Shown here: piece after piece, positions 16,303 through 24,811 of the stretch
How positions within the stretch are numbered: position 1 is the first letter of the stretch
Layout: every line of letters starts with the position of its first letter
Position numbers and translations under genes: made by a program
NCBI RefSeq assembly: GCF_037969765.1
Contig: NZ_CP150207.1
Location: forward strand, 1,908,001 to 1,972,000
Reading direction: 5' to 3'
Length of the DNA: 64,000 bases
Source: Paenibacillus sp. FSL W8-0186
Lineage (GTDB): Bacteria > Bacillota > Bacilli > Paenibacillales > Paenibacillaceae
Notes under the pieces: generated by a model
The model's input: only the letters and a program-made list of their open reading frames with translations
What the model was told of the DNA's origin: nothing
Databases searched by the model: none

Positions 16303-17397
16303 TTTGTGCAGCCACATGGCGTATTCAAGCGGTCTTGCAATGGCTGCCCGGTATGCTTCGGGATCGCCGGACTGGTTGAACACCTCTCGGGCGGGCTTGG
16401 GATTGACCTCCAGCAAATAGACTTTTCCGCTGGGATCGATCGCAAGATCGAGAGCCAGCTCGCAGAGCGCGCCGTAATTCGCCTCAAGCGTTGCTGCGAC
16501 ATCGATGCTCAGTTTCTCGGCTGTACGGCGTATTTCTACGCGCTTCTCCTCGCTATGGGAGGCAAGCTTCAGCAGCGTGTTCATAGGCACGGCATGCCCG
16601 CCGCCGTGCAGATTGGAGGTCACGCTTCTCGGAGGGCCGACCCTTCCGGCACATCCGGTCACCGCCCATTTTCCGGCCCCGTTCTTCTGAACGAGCATGC
16701 GGAAATCATGTACCCGGCCGTTTGGTAGTTTAATTTCAATCCCCTGCTGAACGAGATAGTTTTTTTTCGCTTTCCAGCGGATTAAATATGGAGCCAGCCT
16801 CGCCTTATGCATTTTTTGCGCCGGGATAATTTTTCTGGCGAGCGTTCGGCCCTGGATCAGGTAAAGCTCCTTCCCCAATCGGTCGACCCGCAGTATTCCC
16901 CTTCCACCGGTGCCCTGCATGGGCTTAACATAAACACACGAATAATTCCGCATGAATCGATATACGTCGCTCATATTCTGAAATATGGCGGTTTCCGGTA
17001 AATGGGGCCTGAATCTTGGTTTGCTGGACAGAAGTTGGTAAATCGCCCATTTATCGCGAATCGGCCGGTTCAGGAATGTGAAGCTGCTGTTATAGCGATT
17101 GCGAAATTTGACCAACTGCTCGAATCGCTTGTTTTTCTGAATGCGCCCCCGGTCGAAGATAAGATTCGGAAAGCTGCGCCATTTGCGCGACCATTTCTTT
17201 GATTTTAGATCAAATTGCAGGGAATGAATGAGTTTCTTCTCATGATGGACATCCATCGGAGTGAATACGAAGACATCCAGACCCATCTTTTGGCCTTCAA
17301 CGATCATTTTCTGGTATATATGTCGTTCCTCCAGCTGCTTCTTATCATTCATATACAGCGTCAATATGCCAAGAACAGGTTGCGACAATACGTTCAC
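16282..17397 (-). CDS. YheC/YheD-family ATP-grasp protein (short form), copy 5
   Basis: 371 aa, similar in length to B. subtilis YheC. The N-terminal half has the family pattern (VFVFTPMDVHHE, then FPNLIFDRG); the C-terminal half is an ATP-grasp domain: YVKPMQGTGGRGILRV (nucleotide-binding Lys), VQQGIEI, DFRMLVQKN, and the metal-binding end LLEVNPKPAREVF. YheC and YheD are spore coat-associated proteins; their ligase substrates are not known. Last of five tandem paralogues on this strand. Confidence 0.85.
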   Translation of the reverse strand: MNVLSQPVLGILTLYMNDKKQLEERHIYQKMIVEGQKMGLDVFVFTPMDVHHEKKLIHSLQFDLKSKKWSRKWRSFPNLIFDRGRIQKNKRFEQLVKFRNRYNSSFTFLNRPIRDKWAIYQLLSSKPRFRPHLPETAIFQNMSDVYRFMRNYSCVYVKPMQGTGGRGILRVDRLGKELYLIQGRTLARKIIPAQKMHKARLAPYLIRWKAKKNYLVQQGIEIKLPNGRVHDFRMLVQKNGAGKWAVTGCAGRVGPPRSVTSNLHGGGHAVPMNTLLKLASHSEEKRVEIRRTAEKLSIDVAATLEANYGALCELALDLAIDPSGKVYLLEVNPKPAREVFNQSGDPEAYRAAIARPLEYAMWLHKQKAASS

Positions 17398-17433
17398 CTT
17401 CTTTATACGGTAGTCGGTTCACAATATTCCGGC

Positions 17434-18558
17434 TTAAGCGGATGGGTTCTTGGGTTGACTGGCCAAATGCTGACTGTATTGAAAAATTCGTTCGAGCGAT
17501 TTTTTGCGGATTTGCGGTTCATCGAATTTCATCGGTTTGCTGTTCGCCTCAAAGAACCACATGTTTCCTCCAGTATCAATGCCGAGATCCATCGACATTT
17601 CACCAAGCATATGCCCTGATGCTTTTTCAATTTGCTTGGCGATGAGCACGGCGTTGGATCTCAGGCGATTAATGATGACGTTGGTCATCTCGCTGCCGAA
17701 AGTAGGGGTTAACAGCTTTTCGGGCGATTCGATGCTGCCGCCTTGAGGCACATGGGTAGTAATTCTTTTAAGGCCAGCGAGCCGTGCGCCAACGCCAGTG
17801 ACCATCCATGCGCCTTTACCTGTTTTTTGCACGAGTATGCGCAGGTCAAAATTGCGGTCCCGGTATGTGGTGAGTTTGATGGCTTCCTGCATAATATATG
17901 GAGCTTTTCTCATTTCTCTTCTTATTCGTCTCCAGAGCAGGTCTAGCTTGTCGGTCCGGTAAACGATATTTCTGTATCTTTGGCCCTGGATCGTTAAACG
18001 AAAAGGTTTTTCATGCTCCTCCTCATATTGCAGGAGCATGATTCCTTTGCCGGCCTTGCCGGATTCCGGCTTTAAATAGAGGCGCCCGTAGATTAGGAGC
18101 ATGGCCTCAAGCGTTCGGGGACTAAGAAGTCTCCTGGTATTTGGAACAAACGCTTTAGTAGAGCGGTTCCGCTTCAGCCATTCGAACAGCTTGCGTTTAT
18201 TGAAAAAATAGGGGTTGTAGATATGAATCGTTCGATGCTGGATGCATTCATCGATTTTTTTGCGGACATTACGTTTTTGCTCGTCTTCCCGGTGTGGAAT
18301 CCGATTATAGACGACATCGGGAAGAGGAAACCACTGCTTCGACCAGGTTTTACTCTCGGAGTTGTAATAGTACCCCCGGATCCGTTTGGCTGACAGCTTC
18401 AAATCCTTTGTAGTCACGACGTAGACGGGAAAGTCCAGATCCTTGCCGGTATTTATTATATCTCTGAAGTTGGCTTTATTTCCGCGAAAAAGGGATTCCG
18501 GGTCTTCTACGGTCAGAACGGCAACCACGGGTTTTTTTTCAGCGATGTGCTGGATCAT
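17434..18558 (-). CDS. YheC/YheD-family ATP-grasp protein (short form), copy 4
   Basis: 374 aa. PDVVYNRIPHREDE is the family signature of the N-terminal part; the ATP-grasp part has LYLKPESGKAGKGIMLL, MQEAIKL, DLRILVQKTGKG and FEANSKPMKFDEP. Unlike the other copies it begins directly with the family core and has no N-terminal beta domain. Its start codon overlaps the stop of copy 3 (TAATG), so the two are translated as a coupled pair. Probably loaded on the forming spore coat. Confidence 0.85.
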   Translation of the reverse strand: MIQHIAEKKPVVAVLTVEDPESLFRGNKANFRDIINTGKDLDFPVYVVTTKDLKLSAKRIRGYYYNSESKTWSKQWFPLPDVVYNRIPHREDEQKRNVRKKIDECIQHRTIHIYNPYFFNKRKLFEWLKRNRSTKAFVPNTRRLLSPRTLEAMLLIYGRLYLKPESGKAGKGIMLLQYEEEHEKPFRLTIQGQRYRNIVYRTDKLDLLWRRIRREMRKAPYIMQEAIKLTTYRDRNFDLRILVQKTGKGAWMVTGVGARLAGLKRITTHVPQGGSIESPEKLLTPTFGSEMTNVIINRLRSNAVLIAKQIEKASGHMLGEMSMDLGIDTGGNMWFFEANSKPMKFDEPQIRKKSLERIFQYSQHLASQPKNPSA

Positions 18559-19931
18559 TAGCCTTCCCTCCTGCGGAATTTACTAAGATAAAGGCAGTGC
18601 TCCAAAATATGCTCAACGGATGCTTTTCCCTCGGCTCTTAGAGATGGATGCTGGAATATAGATCTTCCCGGCTTGGCATTAGCCTCGAACATCCATATTT
18701 TCTCGTCCTTGTCTATTCCGATATCGAAGCCGATTTCACCAATCAAATGCTGGTGGTGATACTCTATGGCTTGGGCCAGCGTAATGGCGACGTTCTTGGC
18801 ATGACGCAGCACTTCATCGGCTCTTGAGCCGAAGGCGCGGCCAAGCGCCTGTTCGGGAGTCAGCAGCGAACCTCCGTTCTTAAGATGGGTTGTTACGCTG
18901 CCTTTTCCTGCTTTCTTGGCTCCGATGCCGACAACAACCCAGTTGTTCCTGCCGTTCTTATGCATATGAAACCGGAAGTCGATGGGACAGCCGTCAATTT
19001 CGATTAGTCGGATACCCTGCTGCGCTACGTAGCTGCGGAGCGACCGGCCATGCCTTGCTTGGAGGGTGCGCATCAGGCTGCCGAAGGAGCTGAATCGCAG
19101 CAGCGCATTTTTCCCCCGCAGACGGTAACGGGCATAATAACCGTTTTTTGGGATATAGGAAAGTCTATAAATGCCATTTCCCAGGCTTCCGTTATTCGGT
19201 TTGTAATAAATGAGGGAGTGGCGGTCAAGCAAATCTTTAATTTGCTCGGGTGTAGGGTTCATAATGGATTCCGGTACGTAACGGTTGACCATGGGATCTC
19301 GTTCCAGCAGCTTATATATATCCGATTTGTTAAAGAAGCTCCAGTTGAAGAACGGAATTTTCTTGCGAATGAACCGCTCCCGAAGCAGGCCGATGGACGA
19401 TGTCGTCTCGGCCCGTCGGCTGGGCAGGCGGTTATAGACGACATCCGGCAGCGGAACTGTTTTGCGGTAAAAATGCCCGGATTCGTTCAAAAAATAGCCG
19501 TTGACGGTTTCCTGTTCCCAGTTGATATCCCGCGGGGTAAAAGCAAATATATAGGACTGTTTGCTTCCCAGCTTCAGAAGCTGCTTGATGAAGGTTGTTC
19601 TGGAACCGAACCGATTTTGGGCGGAACCTGCGGGGCCGTCTGATAACACGCCGATTAGCGGGCCCAGATGTACCTCGCCATCTTGATTGCTGCGAAGGTA
19701 TATGGCTCCTGATTTCGGAATTTTGATTCCTTTACGAACGCTCGATGCAAGGTAGATATGGTTGCCTGGTTTGTTAATCGGTTTGACTGTTGCAGGAATG
19801 CGGTCTTGGCCCAGTCTGAGATGAACGGACTTCTTCCCTGATAATTTCAGGTTCTTCATTAATGATCCCGACACGTAGACGACCCTTTGGGGCTGCTGCG
19901 TGAAATGGACATTGCAGTAAGTCAAACTCAT
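18558..19931 (-). CDS. YheC/YheD-family ATP-grasp protein (long form), copy 3
   Basis: 457 aa, the length of B. subtilis YheD. An extra N-terminal domain of about 100 residues (LKLSGKKSVHLRLG, AIYLRSNQDGEVHLGPLIGVL) precedes the family core FTPRDINWEQET / PDVVYNRLPSRRAE and the ATP-grasp part YYKPNNGSLGNGIYRL, VAQQGIRLIE, DFRFHMHKNG, MFEANAKPGRSIF. The long-short pairing with copy 4 mirrors yheD-yheC of B. subtilis. Confidence 0.86.
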   Translation of the reverse strand: MSLTYCNVHFTQQPQRVVYVSGSLMKNLKLSGKKSVHLRLGQDRIPATVKPINKPGNHIYLASSVRKGIKIPKSGAIYLRSNQDGEVHLGPLIGVLSDGPAGSAQNRFGSRTTFIKQLLKLGSKQSYIFAFTPRDINWEQETVNGYFLNESGHFYRKTVPLPDVVYNRLPSRRAETTSSIGLLRERFIRKKIPFFNWSFFNKSDIYKLLERDPMVNRYVPESIMNPTPEQIKDLLDRHSLIYYKPNNGSLGNGIYRLSYIPKNGYYARYRLRGKNALLRFSSFGSLMRTLQARHGRSLRSYVAQQGIRLIEIDGCPIDFRFHMHKNGRNNWVVVGIGAKKAGKGSVTTHLKNGGSLLTPEQALGRAFGSRADEVLRHAKNVAITLAQAIEYHHQHLIGEIGFDIGIDKDEKIWMFEANAKPGRSIFQHPSLRAEGKASVEHILEHCLYLSKFRRREG

Positions 19932-19949
19932 GAATTTATCCTCCTAATC

Positions 19950-19966
19950 GTTTTGCGAAGCAAAAC
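19950..19966. repeat. Short perfect hairpin with 3-base loop
   Basis: GTTTTGC-GAA-GCAAAAC, in the gap between two yheC/D-type genes. It belongs to the same class of tiny palindromes found in the polA-mutM gap; a second, imperfect copy lies at 20017-20031. Confidence 0.65.
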
Positions 19967-20006
19967 AGCTTCCAATGCCAGACTCAAAGCATAATACTGC
20001 ATCAGG

Positions 20007-21128
20007 CTAGGCTAGAGTTTTGCGAAGCAACAAGTATCGTGCATACTGTATCGGGTTTTCCACGGATTTTCGGGCGCCTTGCATATCGCCGATGCGGAAG
20101 AAGGATGATCTGCCCGGCTTGGAATTGACCTCGAGAATCCATACATGCCCGCCCGGTTCAACGCCAAAGTCGATTCCGAGCTCTGCGAGCCGGCCAAAAT
20201 GGGATTCCAAATGCTCAGGAATGGCTTCTGCAAGACGCTGAATAATTCGTACGGTCTGAATGCCGCGGTGTTCGCCGAACTCTTTGATCAGGTAAGGAAC
20301 GGCTTTATGCGCAGTTCCGCCGCCATGCAGATTAGAGGTGAGGGAGTGCTTGCGTCCGGCTCGTACTGCCATACCTGTCATGCTCCACATGCCATTTTCA
20401 TTTTTTTGCATAAGTACTCTGACATCGAAAGGTTCATCCCTGCTATTGTTCAGCCGCAGGTAGGGCTGCAGCAGGTATGCCCTGTTCGCGATGAACCGGT
20501 GTATCCAATCCAGTCCATCTTCCTTGGAGCGGAATTTTTTGCGGAACAATTGATTACTGCCGCTTCTGCCTGTGATTATTAGCCCGTCTCCTAAACTCCC
20601 CTTGATATTTTGGACATACAATGTCCGCTTTCCGTGCGTACCGTTTTGCGGCTTCAGGAAGGCTCCACCTTCCTGTGCGAGCAGCCACCGGTTCAAATGT
20701 TCAGGGCTTTCGTATCGAACCGTATCGGGAAGGTAGGGGGCTATGAAGCGATGTTGTTTGAGTGCCTGGTAGACGGACCATTTGCCGGTAAGAGCGCGTG
20801 CTAGATAAACAAAGGGCTGCTGCTCGGAAAGGGACGCCAAACATCGCTGCTTGCGCCGCTGCTGTCTTTTGTCGTGGGAAATGCAGCGATCGTAAATGAT
20901 ATCAGGAGCCGGAAACGGCTTCCGTATCCATTTGCCGTTCTCAAACGTATATCCAGGGATGCTCCTGCTGCCCGGGGTAACCCACCCCGGACAAAAAACA
21001 TATATCGTCATTTTCTGCCGGCGGCCGATATGACATAATTGACGGCAAAATGCCGCTTCAGCAAAAGGAAGGGGGCCTGCGCATTCGCTAACCATGATGC
21101 CTATAATGCCTTGTGAAGAGGGATTCAT
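20007..21128 (-). CDS. YheC/YheD-family ATP-grasp protein (short form), copy 2
   Basis: 373 aa. PDIIYDRCISHDKR in the N-terminal half, then FLKPQNGTHGKRTLYV, LLQPYLRLN, DVRVLMQKNENG and ILEVNSKPGRSSF. The glycine-rich nucleotide loop reads GTHGKR rather than GTGGRG, a change that may affect ATP binding. The last codons (LLLRKTLA) overlap a copy of a small dispersed hairpin sequence (20017-20031). It follows copy 1 after 15 bases. Confidence 0.85.
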   Translation of the reverse strand: MNPSSQGIIGIMVSECAGPLPFAEAAFCRQLCHIGRRQKMTIYVFCPGWVTPGSRSIPGYTFENGKWIRKPFPAPDIIYDRCISHDKRQQRRKQRCLASLSEQQPFVYLARALTGKWSVYQALKQHRFIAPYLPDTVRYESPEHLNRWLLAQEGGAFLKPQNGTHGKRTLYVQNIKGSLGDGLIITGRSGSNQLFRKKFRSKEDGLDWIHRFIANRAYLLQPYLRLNNSRDEPFDVRVLMQKNENGMWSMTGMAVRAGRKHSLTSNLHGGGTAHKAVPYLIKEFGEHRGIQTVRIIQRLAEAIPEHLESHFGRLAELGIDFGVEPGGHVWILEVNSKPGRSSFFRIGDMQGARKSVENPIQYARYLLLRKTLA

Positions 21129-21143
21129 CGGATTCCTCCTTGC

Positions 21144-22511
21144 TTAGAAGCCGGACAAGAAGCGCGAATATTCGATCACTTGCTTGACGGAAGGGCGTAT
21201 TTTGCTCCCGCCAAGCGGCGTATTATCGTTTTTTGAAGGTTTGGAATTCACTTCAAGCAGCCAAATGCGGCCATGCTGGTCGACTGCGAGATCAATGCCG
21301 AGTTCTCCAAAATGAGCCGGAATTTGTTGGTCAATGCCAAGCGCGATGTCGAGAGCCGCCTTCTTGAGCCTGACATTTAACCTCTTCTTGGCTGCCGGGG
21401 GGAGTGTGCTGCGCGATATCGCATTCTTCAGCGTGCAGAGCGAGCCGCCTCGCGCCAGATTGGATACGAAATGCTGATCATTCGCAATCCGGGCGACAAC
21501 GGAGGTAACGCTCCATTTGCCGAACCTGTTCTTCTGTACTAATGCTCTGAAATCCACTGGCCGCCGGTCCATAAGTATCAGGTGTAGTCCTTGCTGGATC
21601 TGGTACCGCGTCGATTTCATTTTCCCGGATAGGGCCGTGAACAACTTGGAAAGACTGGCGTAATTGTGCTTCTGGGTGCCGCCGACTTGAGCGGTCAGCG
21701 TCTGATATGCGCCGCCGTCCAGCCGGGATATGCGGATAATCCCTTTGCCGAGGCTCCCTTTGATTGGCTTGAGGAACACGATAGGGTGCCTGCTGCACAT
21801 CGATTTCAGCATGGCGTAATTGCGGAACAAGTGTGATTCTGGCATATATCCCGCCAATGAAGGAGCCTTGCCAAGCGCATCGAAAACCTCGGTTTTATCC
21901 AGGAATTTTTCATTGAAGTAATGGCTGCCGTAGAGGGATTTTACTTCTTTCATGAAATGCTGTACGCTAGGTTTATTCTCCAATTTGCGCGATGTCAGGC
22001 GATTATAGAACACGTTTGCGGCCGGAAGCTCGGTTTTCTTCCAGCCATCTGCATAAAGCCATCCCGTCACCTTCGAGCTGCTGCTTCCGATATGGGACGG
22101 GGTAAAGAAATAAACAAAGACACCTTGTCGTTGACAAGCATTAGCGAGTTCCCGGCAGAACTGGGTGATGGGGCCAAAAGGCCTTTCTGTTACATCAGGG
22201 TAATCCTGGCTGATTAGGACACCGATAATCGGACCAAGCTGAATGGTGGAGGATTGGGGGCGATAAAAGATCCGAAGCGTCGACCTCGCTGGAAGAGCCA
22301 TGCTTTTGGCAAGTCCTTGGCTGATCCGGATCCCGTCTAACCGGGATAAGGGAATGACTTTGACATTGTGCCGGAATGAACCGAAGGATAGCTGAAGCGG
22401 CTGATTGGTCGGAATTTTCAGCTGCTTAATCAGCAGCTCTCCGAGCACGAGACAGTCATCCTCCAGCAAACCCGGTTTCATGATCTGTACCTTAATTTTT
22501 TTGGAGTGCAT
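21144..22511 (-). CDS. YheC/YheD-family ATP-grasp protein (long form), copy 1
   Basis: 455 aa, YheD length, with the N-terminal beta domain (about 1-95, ending TIQLGPIIGVLIS), then FTPSHIGSSSSKVTG, NVFYNRLTSRKLE, and the ATP-grasp part FLKPIKGSLGKGIIRI, IQQGLHLI, DFRALVQKN and LLEVNSKPSKNDN. First gene of the five-gene minus-strand series, divergent from yheB; the 179-base gap between them should hold both promoters. Sporulation-stage control is expected from the family but no sigma site was assigned. Confidence 0.86.
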   Translation of the reverse strand: MHSKKIKVQIMKPGLLEDDCLVLGELLIKQLKIPTNQPLQLSFGSFRHNVKVIPLSRLDGIRISQGLAKSMALPARSTLRIFYRPQSSTIQLGPIIGVLISQDYPDVTERPFGPITQFCRELANACQRQGVFVYFFTPSHIGSSSSKVTGWLYADGWKKTELPAANVFYNRLTSRKLENKPSVQHFMKEVKSLYGSHYFNEKFLDKTEVFDALGKAPSLAGYMPESHLFRNYAMLKSMCSRHPIVFLKPIKGSLGKGIIRISRLDGGAYQTLTAQVGGTQKHNYASLSKLFTALSGKMKSTRYQIQQGLHLILMDRRPVDFRALVQKNRFGKWSVTSVVARIANDQHFVSNLARGGSLCTLKNAISRSTLPPAAKKRLNVRLKKAALDIALGIDQQIPAHFGELGIDLAVDQHGRIWLLEVNSKPSKNDNTPLGGSKIRPSVKQVIEYSRFLSGF

Positions 22512-22690
22512 GAAGCGGATCTCCTTCCAAGCTTAGGCTTGATGTCTTGGATGCGTCTTCGTAAATACATGTAATGCATCATATGAGGACATAGAATCCT
22601 TGGTGATTAACCTATCCTTGAAATAACTTTGCACAGTTCAAGATGCATATCGGACATATTTTTAAGGGACATACAGGGAGGATTTGAAGG

Positions 22691-23857
22691 TTGGCAGACT
22701 GGTTATACATTGTAGTTAGCGTCGCCATAGCTGCGTTTGTTGGCGGAGTCACGAATCATTTTGCAATAAAAATGCTTTTTCATCCGAGAAGCCCGGTTAT
22801 GATCGGCAAATGGCGCGTCCCGTTTACACCGGGGCTAATTCCAAAGCGAAGGGAAGACATTGCAGAGTCTTTAGGCAATGTGGTCTCCGATTATCTCGTT
22901 ACGGCGGAAGGGCTGCAGGATATGGTAATGCGGCCGGAGTTTCGTCTTCAGGCAGAGGAGAAAATGGGCCAATTATTAAACCGCTGGGTTAGCAGCAGTC
23001 TGACGGTAAAGGAAGCAGCCTTGCGAATCTGGTCGGAAGAGGAGTGGGAAGCCGTTAAAGGCAGATCAGCCTCAGCCCTCACGGCAATTCTTCAGTACGG
23101 TTTCCGGCATGCATGGCATAAATACGGCTGGGAACAGAAGCCGCTAAAAAGCTTGGTCCCAGGCTGGTCAGAGGATAATCGTCAAGTGTGGAGCGAAGCG
23201 GCAGCCGATGTGATTCTAGATGCCGTAGCGGAGGAGCTGCTCTCCTCGCAAGGGCAGCGGCTGCTCGCCAAAATGGCCGCCGGACTTGCGGACAATGCAG
23301 GCGGATTTCTCGGTACGATGGCCGCGATCTTTTTGGATGAGGAGAAGCTGGTCCAGAAGCTTACGCCTACCCTTGTCCGCGCTTTGCAGGGCGAAGAAGC
23401 CCGCGCAAAGGTCGCTTCCGCGATCCGAGCGCGCATGGAAATTTACGGCGAGAAGCCGGTCGGCGAGGTGCTGCGCTCTTTGGCGGGGAGCGAGCCAGAA
23501 GCCTGGATCGGGGAGAAGCTGGACGAGCTTCCGCTGGAGGCATGGATGGCCAAGGCTGAGGGCGTAAAGCTAGCTTCACTGCTTGAGCCGTGGTACGGTC
23601 AAGCTGCAGCCGCGGTACCCAGCCTTGCGAACCGCATGCTGCGCCTGATCGCTCGCGTCATACCGCCAGCGATGAAGGCGGTCCGGCTGCCGCAGCTCGT
23701 GAAGGAACAGGTTCAGAAGTTTCCTGTTGAACGGCTGGAGGAGGTAATACTCAGCGTCTCCGGCAAGGAATTTAGAGCCATTACCTGGCTCGGTGTACTG
23801 CTAGGCGGCATGATTGGGCTGATCCAGTCCTTGTTGCTGCTGTGGGTTGGGCGTTAA
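22691..23857 (+). CDS. yheB: YheB-like DUF445 membrane protein
   Basis: 388 aa, TTG start 8 bases after GGGAGG. One membrane helix at each end (LYIVVSVAIAAFVGGVTNH and ITWLGVLLGGMIGLIQSLLLL) frames a long helical, charged middle, the DUF445 layout. The N-terminal FHPRSPVMIGKWRVPFTPGLIPKRR is the family signature. Function unknown; in B. subtilis it sits in the yheABCD cluster, and here it is divergent from the yheC/D paralogues and just before yheA. Confidence 0.86.
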   Translation: MADWLYIVVSVAIAAFVGGVTNHFAIKMLFHPRSPVMIGKWRVPFTPGLIPKRREDIAESLGNVVSDYLVTAEGLQDMVMRPEFRLQAEEKMGQLLNRWVSSSLTVKEAALRIWSEEEWEAVKGRSASALTAILQYGFRHAWHKYGWEQKPLKSLVPGWSEDNRQVWSEAAADVILDAVAEELLSSQGQRLLAKMAAGLADNAGGFLGTMAAIFLDEEKLVQKLTPTLVRALQGEEARAKVASAIRARMEIYGEKPVGEVLRSLAGSEPEAWIGEKLDELPLEAWMAKAEGVKLASLLEPWYGQAAAAVPSLANRMLRLIARVIPPAMKAVRLPQLVKEQVQKFPVERLEEVILSVSGKEFRAITWLGVLLGGMIGLIQSLLLLWVGR

Positions 23858-23887
23858 TGATTTATTACATTTTAGGAGGATATAACA

Positions 23888-24235
23888 ATGAACATTTATG
23901 ACAAAGCACATGATCTGGCAAAGGCGCTTAAAGAAAGCCAGGAGGTGTCCGATATCACTTCGGCGATGAAGCTGGTGGACGCTGACCCGGAAAGCAAACG
24001 GATGCTGGATGATTTTCGCCAGAAGCAAAATGAAGTACAACAGCGGATGATGAGCGGGGATATGCCATCTCCCGAGGAAATGGAGCAAATGGAAAAACTG
24101 TTCGAGGTGTTGAGCTTGAATTTGAACATTCGCCGCCTGTTCGATGCCGAGCGCCGTCTTAGCGTCATCATTCAGGATGTAAACAAAATCATTACGGACA
24201 GTCTGCAGCACCTGTACGGTTCGGAGCTTTCTTAA
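23888..24235 (+). CDS. yheA: YheA-like protein of the YlbF/YmcA family
   Basis: 115 aa, ATG after AGGAGGAT. All-helical protein of the YlbF/YmcA/YheA family (Com_YlbF), with YDKAHDLAKALKESQE at the start and a conserved DAERRLSVIIQDVNKII end. YlbF and YmcA form a complex with YaaT affecting RNase Y and sporulation phosphorelay; the role of YheA is not established. 30 bases after yheB, so probably co-transcribed. Confidence 0.84.
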   Translation: MNIYDKAHDLAKALKESQEVSDITSAMKLVDADPESKRMLDDFRQKQNEVQQRMMSGDMPSPEEMEQMEKLFEVLSLNLNIRRLFDAERRLSVIIQDVNKIITDSLQHLYGSELS

Positions 24236-24340
24236 TCTGGCAACGCAATACTATTTTTTGGCCAAGTCTCATATTAGCCGCATCTCCTTCATAGACTAGA
24301 AATATAGATTTGTTTATAGATTCGGATGAAGGAGCTGCGG

Positions 24341-24670
24341 ATGATGAAAACAATGAGAACACTGCAACTAATCAAGAAGGAAAAAAAGCGGACCAAATGG
24401 AAGCACGCCATCTATTTGATTTTAGCCCTAGGGATGCTTGTATATGCTCTTCCGCTGATCTCATTTGGTCCAGGCGCAGGCTGGATATCGATTTTTGGCA
24501 TCGCTTGGGCGGCCTTTGCCTTTATGGTTGTTGGCGCGCACCTGCATTTTCTGCTGGGCGTGAACGAGGAGAAGCAGCGGTCCCTCGAAGCCGTTCGCCG
24601 CGCCAAACTGCGCGAATGGCAAAACAAGCTGCAGAAAAAGGAATGGCCGGCGGAGAGCAAGCAGGGATAG
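24341..24670 (+). CDS. Small two-helix membrane protein, unknown
   Basis: About 110 aa from the ATG at 24341, which lies 6 bases after AAGGAG (a second ATG at 24344 is equally possible). A basic N-terminus (LIKKEKKRTKWKH) is followed by two hydrophobic helices (AIYLILALGMLVYALPLI and WISIFGIAWAAFAFMVVGAHLHFLL) and a charged cytoplasmic tail. Family not recognised with confidence; similar small proteins sit before ytoI in related genomes only by inference. A stem-loop terminator follows. Confidence 0.65.
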   Translation: MMKTMRTLQLIKKEKKRTKWKHAIYLILALGMLVYALPLISFGPGAGWISIFGIAWAAFAFMVVGAHLHFLLGVNEEKQRSLEAVRRAKLREWQNKLQKKEWPAESKQG

Positions 24671-24703
24671 AGCAGCAAGCAGCAAGTTTGAAAATGACGT
24701 AAG

Positions 24704-24751
24704 AACCGCACTTCATTGCCGCAAATGCCGGCAGCGGGGTGTGGTTTTTTT
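24704..24751 (+). terminator. Rho-independent terminator
   Basis: AACCGCAC / GTGTGGTT stem (one G-T pair) with a central GCCGGC-type inner fold and seven Ts. Confidence 0.72.
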
Positions 24752-24811
24752 GTGGTACAATTGTGTATAATAGATACAGATTGGTACAGATTTGAACGGG
24801 AGGTGTAACAG

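Noticed and set aside
16300..22217. Plus-strand open frames across the yheC/yheD cluster
   Set aside because: They are antisense shadows; the minus-strand proteins have strong ATP-grasp motifs and proper starts.
24310..24702. Longer frame over the small membrane protein
   Set aside because: It is a shifted reading of the 24341 gene without a ribosome-binding site; the chosen frame has coherent membrane helices.
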